Source: Macrothele yani (taxonomy: Eukaryota; Arthropoda; Arachnida; Araneae; Macrothelidae). From it: a stretch of 64,000 nt of DNA. A program made the translations under genes and the position numbers. The stretch lies in assembly GCA_039090855.1 (NCBI GenBank), contig CM077010.1:50734905-50798904 (forward strand). Reading direction: 5' to 3'. How positions within the stretch are numbered: position 1 is the first letter of the stretch; each line of letters begins with the position of its first letter. Of this stretch, positions 11,135 to 22,066 are shown piece after piece. A model generated the notes under the pieces. That model worked only from the letters and a program-made list of their open reading frames with translations, was not told the origin of the DNA and ran no database searches.

Positions 11135-12020
11135 TTTTGCTCTCCATTGAGAGGCTTTTTCAGGGTAATCGGTAAACATAAATATTTTCTACTTATTGCC
11201 TTAAAAAAGCCTCCCAGTGGAGAACGAAAGCCATGCGAGCTTTGTCTTGAAAAAGCCTCCCAATAGAGTGGTTTCTTTAAAAAAGCCTCCCAGTGGAGAG
11301 CAAAAATCTTGGCAAGCTTTGTCTTGAAAAAGCCTCCCAGTGGAGTGTGAAAAAATTGGCAAGCTTTGTCTTGAAAAAGCATCCCAGTGGAGTGTTTTCC
11401 TTGAAAGAACCTCCCAGTGCAGAGTGAAGAGCTTAACGAGCTTTGCCTTGAAAAAGCTCCCTGTGGAGAGTGAAAAGCTTTACGAGCTTTGCCTTGAAAA
11501 TGCTCCCAGTGGAGAGCGAAAAGCTTGGCGAGCTTTATGTTGAAAAAGCCACCTAGTGGAGTGTTTTCTTTGAAAAAGCTCCCAGTAGAGAGCTAAATGT
11601 TTGGTGAACCTTGTCTTCAAAGCGCGTCCCAGTAGAGAGTTAAAAGCTTGGCGAGCTTTGTCTTGAAAGAGCCTTCCAGTGAAGAGCAAACAGCTTGGCA
11701 AGCTTTGTCGTGAAAAAGCCTCCCAGTGGAGACCGACAAGTTTCTCGAGCTTTGTCTTTAAAAGGCTTCCCAGTAAAGAGCGAAAAGCTTGGCGAGCTTT
11801 ATCTTGAAAAAGCTTCATGTGGAGAACGAAAATCTTGGCGAGAATTGTCTCGAAAAGGCCTCCCAGTGAAGTGTTGTCCTTGAAAAAGCCTCGCAGTAGA
11901 GTGTTTTCCTTGAAAACCCGTCCCAGTGGATAGCAAAAGGCTTGGCGAGCTTTTCCGCTAAAAACTTCCCAATGGAGTGTTTTCTTTGAAGAAGCCTCCC
12001 AGTGGAGAGCGAAAAGCTTG
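11135..12020. repeat. minisatellite, ~47-bp unit, about 20 copies, one unit inverted
   Basis: The core is AAAAGCCTCCCAGTGGAGAG followed by CGAAAAGCTTGGCGAGCTTT and GTCTTGA, 47 bp in all. About 20 units run from about 11,200 to 12,020. Some units are shortened to ~29 bp, where GAGTGTTTTCCTTGA replaces the middle. A single unit at about 11,142-11,166 is in the opposite orientation (CTCCATTGAGAGGCTTTTTC) and is separated from the array by ~45 bp. The AAGCTTGGCGAGCTT core is itself nearly palindromic. Open frames across the array are a side effect of stop-free units. Confidence 0.9.
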
Positions 12021-12174
12021 GTGAATCAATATATATCTTAAACCAGTAAATAAACGGATTTGACTACGTCATAAGTGCTTTTTGATTGGACAAATAATTA
12101 TAAATACACCTATCTAATAACCGGTCGCTCCATCTTCTGCTCTCACAAGAGCAGGTTAGGACTAAATGAGGTGT

Positions 12175-13094
12175 TCAAAACATGAAGGTGGTCTTTCCGC
12201 CCATGAAGCGAGGATCGCCACAGTTGCCGGTAAAGTTGACGTGCTCGAACAGATCGTTCCAATTCGTCCGACAAATTCTCAATGGGGTTGAGATCCGGGG
12301 ATCAAGGGGCTGCCATTCGAGTGTGGTAAACTCACTTGAATGCTCCAGCAGCCAATTGGTCGCCACTCGAAAAGTATGCGATGTGACATTGTTTTATTGA
12401 GAGATGACGTGATGGTGCGGAAAGAGAATTATTACGAACACCATATATAAATAGTTTGCAAAGATGTTCACATACCTTGTGCTGATGATGGAAGTTTCGA
12501 TGGGTACGAGAAGCCCCAAGGAAGACCGTGTACATACATCCCAAACTATTACACCACTTACACCTTCCTGTATATCCAACTTGGCAAAGTTGGAACCATA
12601 GATTCGTGTGCTATGCGCCATGCACACTACCTTCCATCGACGTGATGAAGTTAAAACAACGATTCGTCCCACCATCCTTCCCACTTCAGTGGCGAGTGGC
12701 ATTTTCAAACTGCAACCTTCTGTTTCGATGCCTTGCAGCAGACAAGGGGTCACAATGTAGACGTCGACGGCCATAGCCTATTGTTCTATAGTACGACGGA
12801 TGGTCTACGTGCATAAACTTGTAGTCGAGCCTTCATTAATTCCGATGTTATATGCTCCGCAGTAACCGTGCGATTTCAGTCTGCGTTCACTTCGGGAGTC
12901 AATTGAACCTTTACGGCCACTTTTCTCCTTTTGCTTGAAATTTTTGCCGTATTTTACGTAGTCTTGTTATACAGGTGCAACGGACTGACGCGGAAATTCC
13001 ATCAGTTCTACTGCTGCTGTGATTGAACACCTAGCATTCCTCGCAGCTACTATCTCGCCAAGGTCGAACTCACTACTTAGCTGCCTTTTCCCAT
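12175..13094 (-). pseudogene. Tc1-like transposase relic
   Basis: Read on the minus strand from an ATG at 13,094, the translation begins MGKGRQLSSEFDLGEI and resembles a Tc1 N-terminal helix-turn-helix. Further on it gives GVSGVIVWDVCTRSSLGLLV (the usual VMVWG.F..SLGPL region), NWLLEHSSEFTTLEW, and LNPIENL-like text near 12,290 that carries the third acidic residue. It ends at a TGA at 12,175. The span is 920 bp, about 60 bp shorter than a full 340-residue gene, with several stops and frame changes. TIRs were not identified. Confidence 0.8.
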
Positions 13095-13129
13095 GATTAC
13101 TTTTCAGTGACTAGTTTCCAATTTCTCGA

Positions 13130-13425
13130 TCAAGAATCGAAGATTCAAAATTTTGAAGCACACACTTCAAAAATTTTGATAACATCTTCTTATTACTGGG
13201 TCCCTCAAAACATTTAATTGCCAGTATGCAAGCTCAACCGAGCCCTGGAAGAAAGGAAAAGACGTGACGCCGTAGGTCCAACCGACTTGAAAGGAGGAAT
13301 AAACATTTGTTTAGATAGGAAAGCTTTAAAGTGAAAGCAATGAAAAATTAGAGGTAGATCCTATCCATTGCTTAGACTAAATGCTAGTCGGTGAAAAGCA
13401 AAATCTCATACTCTGAACTAATATT
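13130..13425 (+). repeat. dispersed repeat R1, copy 2
   Basis: Inverted relative to copy 1 at 1400-1705; landmarks are given there. It sits between the Tc1 relic and mariner copy B. Confidence 0.65.
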
Positions 13426-13603
13426 TGTTATTTTTGATAAGTTTTAGCTTGGCGTTTTTACTGTGTTTATCTGTTTGGTTTGTCAAGAGTGGCATTTACT
13501 CGTGCTTTCTAATTATGTGTATTAGTCAGGGTCTGATGTATTTTATTGTTGGTAGAGTAACTCTTCCTCTATAGTAACTCCTGTTCTTCGTTGCAGGTAA
13601 ATA

Positions 13604-14999
13604 ATGGATTTCAAGCAGAAGTAACGTGCCATCATTGAGTTCTTGACGAAGGAAGGATGCAGGCTGTCCGACATCCACAGATGGCTACAGAATGTTTACG
13701 CGGATGACACATTTGACAAAAGCATTGTCCACAGATGGATGAAGAAGTTTAAAGAAGGAGAAACCAGCATTGAATACAAACCACGCAGTGGGAGACCATC
13801 ATCGGAGACCACTGACACGAATCGTCAGCAAGAGAATGAATTGATTCGCGCGGAGAGACGAGTCACAATCCGTGAGCTTGTTGCACAACTTGACTGTGGT
13901 CGCAATACCATACGAAAGATGAATGGTGGAAGGTTTAGGGTATCGGAAAGTATGTGAAAAGTGGATACCTCTGCAGTTGACACCCAATTTGTAGGAGGGA
14001 AGGGTGGAAGTCTGCTGTGACCTTCTGGAAACGTTTGCAGCCAATTAAGACAAGTCTTTTTTCCGATTTTGTGACAGGGGATGAAACGTGGGCGTATCTT
14101 TACTACCCTGAAATGAAGAATCAGTCCATGGAATGGCATCACACCTCTTCACCAAGGCCTAAAAAATTCAAGAGCCAGCGATCAGCACAGAAAGTCGTGG
14201 TGACTGTTTTTTGGTATGACTGGGGTGTCATTCTCCTTGATTGTTTGGAACGTTGCCGTACCGTGACTAGCGACCGGTATATTGAGACACTCAAGAAGCT
14301 TAGAGAAGCCATAAGGAGGAAGAGACCGAACAAGAATCTGAAAAGGATCCACATTCACCATGACAATGCAAGACTATCAAGAAGCTTAGAGAAGCCATAA
14401 GGAGGAAGAGACCGAACAAGAATCTGAAAAGGATCCACATTCACCATGACAATGCAAGACTATCAAGAAGCTTAGAGAAGCCATAAGGAGGAAGAGACCG
14501 AACAAGAATCTGAAAAGGATCCACATTCACCATGACAATGCAAGACTATCAAGAAGCTTAGAGAAGCCATAAGGAGGAAGAGAACGAACAAGAATCTGAA
14601 AAGGATCCACATTCACCATGACAATGCAAGACTATCAAGAAGCTTAGAGAAGCCATAAGGAGGAAGAGACCGAACAAGAATCTGAAAAGGATCCACATTC
14701 ACCATGACAATGAGAAGCCATACACATCTTTGGCAACAAATCAGGCGATCAGCAAGTTTGGCTGGTTGGTGGTCCCTCATTCACCGTACAGGGTAGATCC
14801 GGAACCCTCCGATTTTCAACTGTTCGGTCTAACGAAGGACAGTCTTCTGGGACAACGATTTGATGACATAGACGAGCTGAAAGTTGCTGTGAAGAAGTAA
14901 ATGCAACAGTCCACACCTGAATTTTTTCAAGGTGGATTCAAGAGTTGGGTTCAACAATGGCGCAAATGCATCCCTTGTGATGGAGACTACGTTGAATAG
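13604..14999 (+). pseudogene. mariner (DD34D) transposase with nonsense codon and tandem insertion
   Basis: The start ATG at 13,604 gives MDFKQK and then a TAA at 13,622, where Gln or Lys is expected. The frame then continues with the mariner helix-turn-helix region (DIHRWLQNVYADD, HRWMKKFKEGE, SGRPSS) and TIRELVAQLDCG. After a break near 13,920 it resumes with VTGDETWA (first Asp), FKSQRSAQK and HIHHDNARL (second Asp, near 14,350-14,370). Normal transposase would run straight to the SLATNQA region and the PSDFQLFG motif (third Asp, near 14,800). Here four extra 86-bp copies intervene and shift the frame. The C-terminus ends at a TAG at 14,997. Confidence 0.9.
14291..14712 (+). repeat. 86-bp unit, five tandem copies inside mariner transposase
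   Basis: Units start at 14,291, 14,377, 14,463, 14,549 and 14,635, each with TCAAGAAGCTTAGAGAAGCC, at exactly 86 bp. They are virtually identical (one A for C near 14,583). The unit is the transposase segment coding LKKLREAIRRK to HHDNARL, and the join is GACTA/TCAAGAAGC. Mariner copy A has a single unit, so the expansion arose in this copy. Because 86 is not a multiple of three, each extra unit shifts the frame. Confidence 0.95.
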
Positions 15000-15162
15000 C
15001 ACCTTTGTATAAAGAAGGAGTTATTCTACCAACATGTGCAATTTGAACGACCTCTGTCAGTTAATAAAAACGTTATGTCCACTTTTGCATTACTTTCGAT
15101 ACAACCCTCGTATTTTTGCTTCTAACAAGCCCTCCTCCGCCATTTTCGAATTTCGACTTTTC

Positions 15163-15365
15163 TTTCAGGGTTTAACGACCATTATGAGAAGCTCTATGAC
15201 TATAAGAAGTCGCCCGTACTAAATTTTGGCCGGTGGGTCAAGTGAGGGGAGAGAACCAGTGCCCTATGACAAACTTCCATGCTTCATTTGGAGACTCGGA
15301 TCCGGGCCCAAGATGGACGAATCGTGAGACGATACCGATTAGAAAACTGCTCAACCAGAGCGGTG
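15163..15365 (-). repeat. tRNA-derived SINE-A, degraded copy
   Basis: On the minus strand the 3' part reads GGGCGAC-TTCTTATAGTC and GGTCGTTAAAC, matching the SINE-A tail in better copies at 18.5 and 42.5 kb. The B-box equivalent and GGACGAATCGT-like text lie near 15,300-15,330. The head is poorly preserved. Confidence 0.65.
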
Positions 15366-15465
15366 AATTTTGACTTGAAAAAGCCACTACAAATCGAGCA
15401 GCAGTGAAACAAATTGCCAAATTTTGCAGTGGCTACTAGTGTATCTTCCCCGATGAGTTATGGTT

Positions 15466-15486
15466 GACACACACACACACACACAG
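15466..15486. repeat. (CA)n microsatellite
   Basis: About ten CA dinucleotides, next to the left side of the Tc1-like element. Confidence 0.9.
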
Positions 15487-15562
15487 TTTGTTATTTTATT
15501 ATTATAGAAGTTTCTGAAGACTTGCGGAGCCTTCTGTTAGGGATAAGGAATCGTATTAAATA

Positions 15563-16984
15563 CACTGAAGAAAACAAAATCCCAACACCACGAAAAAATA
15601 GTTGTAGAGGAATGACATGGCGGAAATACATTTGTATAGGTAACATATTTAATCGATTGAGGTTTCAAGATCACAGCTTATTGTAAGCGCGAGAAGAGCC
15701 ATTTTAAATGTGAAATGCTGGTACATTAATAACCGGTGTAACCGCCAGAATGTTGAATGCAAGCACGCAAACGTTCATGCATTGTGTCGTACAGGTGCTG
15801 GATGTCAGTTTGTGGGATGGAGTTCCATGCCTGTTGCACTTGGTAGATCAATACAGGGACGGTTATTGCTGGTTGGGGTGACGCTGGAGTTGTCGTCCAA
15901 TGATGTCCCATACGTGCTCGATTGGTGAAAGATCTGGTGATCTAGCAGGCCACGGCAACATGTCGACACTCTGTAGAGTATGTTGGGTTACAACAGCGGT
16001 ATGCGGGCGAGCATTATCCTGTTGGAAAATACCCCTAGAATGCTGTTCATGAATGGCAGCACAACAGGTTGAATCACCAGACCGACGTACAACTGTGCCG
16101 TCAGGGTGCGTGGGATAACCACGAGAGTGCTCCTGCTGTCATAGAAAATTGCTCCCCAGACCATAACTCCAGGTGTAGGTCCAGTGTGTCTCGACCGCAG
16201 ACAGGTTGGTGGCAGGCGCTCACCTGGCCTCCTTCTAACCAACACACGGCCATCACTAGCTCCCAGGCAGAACCGGCTTTCATCAGAAAACACAACAGAT
16301 CTCCACTCCGTCCTCCAATGAGCTCTAGCTTGACACCACTGACGTCGCAAACGGCAGTGGTTGGGAGTAAGTGGAATGCACGCTACAGGGCGTCTGGATC
16401 GGAGCTGTCCTTCAAGTAACCGATTTGTAACAGTTCGTTGTCACTGTGGTGGCAACTGCAGCTCGAATTGCTGCCGCAGACGCGGTACGATGCACCACAG
16501 CCATACGCAGTACACGGCGGTTTTCCCTCTCAGTGGTGCTACGTGGCCGGCCGGAACCCGGTCTTCTTGAGGCAGTACCTTCCCTTGACCACCGCTGCCA
16601 ACAATCATGTACAGTGGCTACATTCCTGCCAAGTCGTTCTGCAATATTGCGGAAAGAAAATCCACCTTCTCGTAGCCCTATTACACGACCTCGTTCAAAC
16701 TCTGTGAGCTGTTGATAATGGCTTTTTCGTCTTCTTAAAGACATTCATGACTAACATCAACACCCTACGTCGAATCTCAATGATAACTAACGCTCACGAA
16801 CGTTACAGCGCGTATTTACAGCAAACCTGCTTTGCATGTTCCGAGGGGCGCTACTAGCGCCACACGTATGCGCCGAGCGCGAAATTTGCATAGACGTCAT
16901 CTTACAGATGTACTCTCACTGCCTACTAACTGTCGTTTATTTAACACAACCCCTTCTTGGTGTTGGGATTTTTTTCCGTCAGTG
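15563..16984 (-). mobile_element. full-length Tc1-like element with TIRs
   Basis: The termini are CACTGAAGAAAACAAAATCC at 15,563 and, on the other strand from 16,984, CACTGACGGAAAAAAATCCC; the TIRs continue through CAACACCA. TA flanks both ends (15,561-62 and 16,985-86), the normal Tc1/mariner target duplication. The element is 1,422 bp and carries one transposase gene on the minus strand, disabled by frameshifts. Both ends intact plus a near full-length gene indicates moderate age. Confidence 0.92.
15726..16744 (-). pseudogene. Tc1-like transposase (DD32E spacing), frameshifted
   Basis: The ATG at 16,744 starts MSLRRRKSHYQQLTEFERGR, a typical N-terminal helix-turn-helix. RPGSGRPRST (GRPR linker) follows, then after a frameshift FSDESRFCLG (first Asp), PGVMVWGAIFYDSRS, and after another frameshift FQQDNARPHTA (second Asp, near 16,020) and LPWPARSPDLSPIEHVWD (Glu). 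A third frameshift precedes the end GGYTGY and a TAA at 15,726. The span of 1,019 bp is about 339 codons, the usual family length. By hand count there are 32 residues between the second Asp and the Glu, against 34 in canonical Tc1. Catalytic residues are all present, so only frameshifts inactivate it. Confidence 0.9.
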
Positions 16985-16986
16985 TA

Positions 16987-17974
16987 TATATTTTTTCGTT
17001 TTCTGTGCTAGTGAAGCTGAACTACTCCATGGTTTTCAGCTCGACGTTAATCAACATACTATTCGCTTGTTGTTTCTAATTCTCACTTCTTTTGAGTCGG
17101 TCATAATTTGTCTGTTTTTTATTTAGCACCTCGTTAAAGTAGGCTGTGTGAGTCCGAAAGCTTAGCATTTTTAGTAGAATTTTCAATTTGCACATAAAGC
17201 GGATATTTCATAAGTTACTTTAGAAGGTTTCTTTTACGTGTAATATATTTTTAAACAGTTAAATTAAAAATCTCCATAAAATATCCCCAAAACGAAATTT
17301 TATATCTTTTAATCTTTTCATTGTGACAGTTCCCTAATTGTCAGGTGACGAGTTTGCGGTAGACACTTGAAAGGAGTTGGCCGTACAGAAGGTTATCAAT
17401 TTTGCTCTCGGAGATAGAATGATGAAGCATGGCGGAGCATTTTTCTTCGCTCTTTGCGCTTTATTATTTATGAATCCGTTAATACAAAAGCAGGAGACGG
17501 GTGAAACGGAGCAGGTGTTTGTGAAATGGCGCGGCAGTGATGAACACAACCTCCCAGTACATCGAGCGGAAGGAGGCTTGTTCTACTGTTGCTAAGGCTG
17601 GTTGTTTCTTCCGCATACTGCCCTTTGAGGGGGAACATGAGGGGGAGGTCATCTACTACGACCTCTCTTCCTCCCCTTATTTTCATCCTCCACGTCCAAA
17701 CCCACAGTTCTTCTTCCCTCCCTCCTTCTCCGTCCCCTATCTTTCCCTCGTGTTGTTCTCCTCATCGTTAGCGGTCCTGTCCCGCATCTCGGGATCAACG
17801 ATGGGACGTGTTCTGCATCCAATTCAAAGAATTCGATCAATTGCATCATCATCCCGCTGCTCTGTGAATCGATCGACGAAGGATCAGGTGTGCGAGACAC
17901 GTGACCAGGACTTCCCGCTGAGAAGGCCGAGAGCGCAGGAGGAACAGCGCTCGTTTCGTTCTCTCTCTTTCTCT

Positions 17975-18018
<44 letters not shown>

Positions 18019-18470
18019 GCCTACGTGTGTTTGTGTGTGCGTGTGCATGAGTCTCCCTCCCAATTCTGATAGTCTATCTTTCTACCGATTCCCCTCCTTT
18101 TCGCTTCAATTTTTGAAAGATGCCCGCTGGGAGGCTGGGGATGGAAATTTTGTTGGCCAGCCGTTCTGCTTTCTGCGGTACTTCTGACATTAAGATATTT
18201 CACTCCGTGCACCACCCAGTTCCACTGAAATGCAATTTGTCTTTTCAAACGTTGAAGCAACGAGGTTCCGCTGTACGTTTTTTATACGCCTGTAAAACGG
18301 GACAGCATTTAGAACACTGCGAAGAGCGAAATTATGCTGATCTCCGGAGAAATTGACGAACAATGAATCTTGCAAACTACATGGCACGTATACCAGGTGT
18401 TTCTGAAGTGTTTTAGATGTAACTTCCTAAAAAAGCATCGAAATATTAAGGAAATATTTTTTTTTTATCA
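16987..18470. other. no gene; (CT)n microsatellite at 17,978-18,016
   Basis: About 1.5 kb without recognisable transposon domains. A 216-codon plus-strand frame (17,537-18,187) spans a Pro/Phe/Ser-rich pyrimidine tract and the (CT)n run, followed by a (GT)n-like run near 18,027-18,048. This is low-complexity and I do not regard it as coding. Confidence 0.5.
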
Positions 18471-18678
18471 TTTGAGGTTTAACGACCACCGTGAGCAACT
18501 CAGTGGGCTATAAGCAGTCGCCCATCCCTAATTTAGGGTCACTGGTTCCAGGGAAGGGAGAGAGTCAGTGCCGTAAGACAAACACAACATCCATGCCTCA
18601 CCGGAATTCGAACCCGGACCCATCTCGGACGAATAGTCAGAAGCCACCGCTTAAGCCATTGCGCCACAGGGGCCGCCA
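18471..18678 (-). repeat. tRNA-derived SINE-A
   Basis: A near-complete copy. On the minus strand it starts GGCGGCCCCTGTGGCGCAAT (A-box-like TGGCGCAATGG), contains the B box GGGTTCGAATTCC and CATGGATGTTGTGTTTGTC, and ends GGTCGTTAAACCTCAAATG followed by an A-rich tail. It is about 208 bp. The family has at least five copies in this window. Confidence 0.8.
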
Positions 18679-18771
18679 AAGAAACTATTTCTATTTAATT
18701 TTCAAAGTACATTGTGCCTAACTCAATACTCTCTGCATGATCGTACGCTTCTGCATGACTCTGTGGAACCC

Positions 18772-19125
18772 TGTTTAATTTCCTCGAGTCACGATATTTT
18801 GTATCGTTAGAACGCTATCAAAATGGTCCTCCTTCAGGTGGGATTTCCTCTAAGAGGAGAGAAAACAATCAGTCGGAGACAGATACGGCGAAAAGGGAGA
18901 ATGGTGAAGGTCTGTTATGCTCTTCAGTTTGACAAACTGTTTGAAGATGGTCTTGTTGTGTGCAGGCGCATTATCGTGAAACGAGAATGTGTCACTTGAC
19001 TCGGTAGAGTTATTCTGTCAGCAGTCTGCCAATGTATCTTCTATAAAATCAAAGTAAGCATCTGTCCTTCCTGTAGAATTTCTTTGTGCACAACACCTAG
19101 AAATTTAGCATTGATGACAGGCACG
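18772..19125 (-). pseudogene. mariner-like transposase fragment (second subfamily)
   Basis: The minus-strand translation gives FLGVVHKEILQEGQ (the usual G.VH.E...EGQ block) near 19,080-19,120, then after stops a DNAPAHNKTIFKQF segment with the second Asp near 18,960, and SPFSPYLSPTD near 18,890 with the third Asp. The Asp-to-Asp spacing is 34, as in mariner. This is a different subfamily from copies A and B. Both ends are missing. Confidence 0.75.
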
Positions 19126-19199
19126 TATCCAGGATTTCTGTTTGGGGGTCCAGAAAAATTGCATACACTTATGTAGTTATGTGTAGGTGTGTGTACGTC

Positions 19200-19580
19200 T
19201 CCCCATAGAGATCCTATAAAAAAGTCTAGATGTGCTTTGTCATAAAATATAGAACAAGTAACCATAAATGCACCGCTGATTGCTCACATAAATCCCTAAC
19301 TTGTCTCCCAATTCCTTTTGTCCCCATAGAGATTCTATGAAGAAGTCTTTCTCTTGCTGGATGCCTTCTCCTGTCATAAAACGTAGAACAAGTAACCAGA
19401 AAAGCACCGCTAATTGCTCAGATGAATCACTAACTCGTCTCCTCATTCCTTATGTCCCCATATAGATTCTATGAAGGAGTCTCCCTCTTGCTGGATGTCT
19501 ACTCCTGTTATAAAATGTAGAACAAGTAACCAGAAATGCACCGCTAATTGCTCATACAAATCACTAATTCATCTCCGACA
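19200..19580. repeat. tandem repeat, ~121-134-bp unit, 3 copies
   Basis: CCCCATAGAGATTCTATGAA-like starts lie at 19,201, 19,322 and 19,456. Each is followed by CTCTTGCTGGATG (missing in the first), ATAAAAYGTAGAACAAGTAA, GCACCGCTAATTGCTCA and a CACTAACTCGTCTCC end. Confidence 0.85.
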
Positions 19581-20151
19581 TCACGTGGGTGGGGCTACTG
19601 GAAATATATTTGAACGTTAATAAAAAACACAGAACCACAGTGAGATTTTGAGAAATACCTGTTAGGGCACGATTTTTACCATAACACAGTTCAAAAGCTG
19701 GCCTGTTAAACTACTTTTCGTCTTCCACCGTGGTTCACTATGCTTCGCTTTCTTCGTAACCCAGCCCTATCAGTGCAGATCGCTACATCAAACCATATAT
19801 ATTTACATCAATTTAATAATTGGCAAAAGTTCATGTTAAAATTCATTGGTTTTGCAATTATTCAAGGCTAATGTATGTGCTGCAGAAAAAAATATCTAAC
19901 TGTTAGATGCATATTTAAAAAATTTGGTATGTCTGGCCCCAGGTCTCTTCCCTAGGATGCGTACTTAATTGATTAGGACATTTCTAATGCAAAGTTTTCC
20001 GCAAGACTCTTCTTTCCACTGCTTCGTCTACGCCAAATAACCAAATTGAAAATCAGCACTTTTAATGGCGTAAATTTGAGATACTGTAGTAGTGCAGCTG
20101 CTATAGTCTCAATTAACTCAGCTACAGTGCTGCTAACGTTTCCATTAATTG
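19581..20151. other. no recognisable feature
   Basis: AT-rich spacer with no repeat or coding signal that I can support. Confidence 0.4.
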
Positions 20152-20389
20152 ATGGATACATGTCATAGAAGATCATCATCAATTCTTAATCCACTGCTGG
20201 ATGACTTCTGCCCAAGTATCTATCCTCAATTTTCAGTCAATTATTTTTCATGTCACTCCGGCATCTTTTCATTCACCCGTTTCCCATGTAGTATTCTGCT
20301 GGGTGTTTTTCTGTCCCTTGATATCCGGTCTGATATTTCACTTGTCCAACAATGGTCAGTTATTCTCGCAATATGTCTAGTACATATGT

Positions 20390-20515
20390 CAGTAATAGCA
20401 ATCTGTACTGGACATCTTGCTAGAATATGTCAGTAGTAGATACATATATGTCAGTAATAGTGTACATATGTCAGTAATAGCAATATGTCCAGTACATATG
20501 TCAGTACATTGCTAC
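20390..20515. repeat. short repeats of a TACATATGTCAGTAATAG motif
   Basis: Four to five copies of ACATATGTCAGTA(ATAG) with AGCAATATGTCCAGTA between some of them. This local expansion lies inside the RTE fragment. Confidence 0.85.
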
Positions 20516-20659
20516 TTGATGTTCTTTACTCGATCATGATTTCAACTCTTGTCATTCTCTTAATCTATGAGTTCCTTATCCCGTCTTTCTTGGCATTATT
20601 CCAAGCATGGTCTCTCAATGCTCCTCTGCGTTTTCCGCATCCTTTGTATGCAGCCTATA

Positions 20660-21328
20660 TAATAGGCTACGTCTCTCCCTAACACTCTGACGTCATTCAG
20701 TTCTTGCTGCGCCATCTGCTTTTGTCCGGTGGTCGAAATCGGAACTAAGCTCACCGCTACCGCACGATACGTAAAACCAAGGAGAAATACCGGGAAATAA
20801 AATAAAGTTAGTAAGACAAACGACTTCATCTGTGGCAACACGCTCGTGCTCGAACAACTGTCTGCTACGTTTATTCTGTTACGTAGGTGCCATGTCATCT
20901 TTTGTTTCCTTTTCTTCGTATTGCAGAGTATTTTCATAAAAATAAATCAGGGTTACTTTATTTCATAAAAAGGAACAAGTAAAATTGTAAGAAAATAACT
21001 GCAGGCGTAGTTTTGATTCACTGTGATGGAAATTTAAAACAATATTAGTTCCGTGGGATTTTTTCTTTGTAGTACAAGATGGAAGACGATAAAGCTGAAA
21101 GAAAATGTCCCTTACATAGAGAATGGCAACGGCGATGACGTTCAAACCAATCTTCTAATACTTTGCGTAACTTGAACGAAGGTAGAGCTAATCTGAGATG
21201 AAATGAAACTTTTGAAGAAACACAAGTCAGACATATTATTATAGTTATGTATATGTATTTAACGATTCGTGTTATAAAATTTTCAGTCACAGCTTTTTCA
21301 CCCGTGCATGGCACGGACTATGAGCTAG
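20660..21328 (+). mobile_element. Helitron-like non-autonomous insertion
   Basis: The right end shows the Helitron signature: hairpin CCGTGC-ATG-GCACGG at 21,303-21,317, an 8-nt gap, then CTAG followed by T at 21,325-21,329. It is inserted inside the RTE fragment, whose homology stops near 20,655 and resumes at about 21,330. The left end should begin with TC after a host A; candidates near 20,670-20,690 exist but I cannot choose between them. No Rep/helicase coding is present, so it would need a helper in trans. Confidence 0.6.
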
Positions 21329-21493
21329 TATCTTATATAGCTAAAGTCCATGTCCCTGATCTATAAATAAGAACTGGAAAGCTGCATTGATTAAACACGT
21401 TTCTCTTAATATATGATGATCTCTTGAAAACTATACGGTTTATTCCAAAGGCACTATCAAATTTATACGCCTATTAACTTCTCCGATGCCATC

Positions 21494-22066
21494 AAAGATA
21501 AACATTTCTATACTTACCCATTAAAGATAAACATTTCTATATCAAAGATAAACATTTCCATACTTATCCATGAAAGATAAACATTTCTATACTTACCCAT
21601 TAAAGATAAACATTTCTATATCAAAGATAAACATTTCCATACTTATCCATGAAAGATAAACATTTCTATACTTATTCATTAAAGATAAAAATTTCGATAC
21701 TTATCCATTAAAGATAAACATTTCTATTCTTATCCATTAAAGATAAACTTTTCTATACTATTTATCCATTAAAGATAAACATTTCTATACTTACCCATTA
21801 AAGATGAACATTTCTATATCAAAGATAAACATTTCTATATCAAAGATAAACATTTCTATACTTATCCATTAAAGATAAATATTTCTATATTTATCCATTA
21901 AAGAAAAACATTTCTATACTTATCCATTAAAGATAAAAATTTCTATACTGATCTATTAAAGATAAACATTTCTATACTTATCCATTAAAGATAAACATTT
22001 CTATACTTATCTATTAAAGATAAAAATTTCTATACTTATTCATTAAAGATAAACATTTCTATACTT
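21494..22066. repeat. 29-bp tandem array, 21 units, some shortened to 21 bp
   Basis: The unit is ATTAAAGATAAACATTTCTA plus TACTTATCC (29 bp). I count 21 units. Four or five lack the last 8 bases (TACTTATCC reduced to T), and a 3-unit block (long, short, long) near 21,494-21,570 is repeated next to itself. There are no unique spacers, so this is not a CRISPR array. Confidence 0.95.

Larger units (their letters stand above)
13470..15112 (+). mobile_element. mariner element, copy B, with internal expansion
   Basis: The 3' end is TACAACCCTCGTA at 15,100-15,112, matching copy A. A subterminal inverted repeat is visible: GTTGGTAGAGTAACTC at 13,549 and GAGTTATTCTACCAAC at 15,017. Upstream of 13,549 the sequence weakly matches the reverse complement of the 3' terminal ~80 bp, so the 5' end is probably near 13,470. 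The element encloses a transposase pseudogene that is lengthened by a tandem expansion (14,291-14,712). TA target bases are plausible but not proven at the left end. Confidence 0.8.

Noticed and set aside
17537..18187. 216-codon plus-strand frame
   Set aside because: Composed of a pyrimidine-rich tract, a (CT)n run and a (GT)n run; low-complexity with no recognisable domain.
21494..22066. 29-bp regular repeats that look CRISPR-like in length
   Set aside because: Units are directly adjacent with no unique spacers, and all surrounding evidence is eukaryotic.
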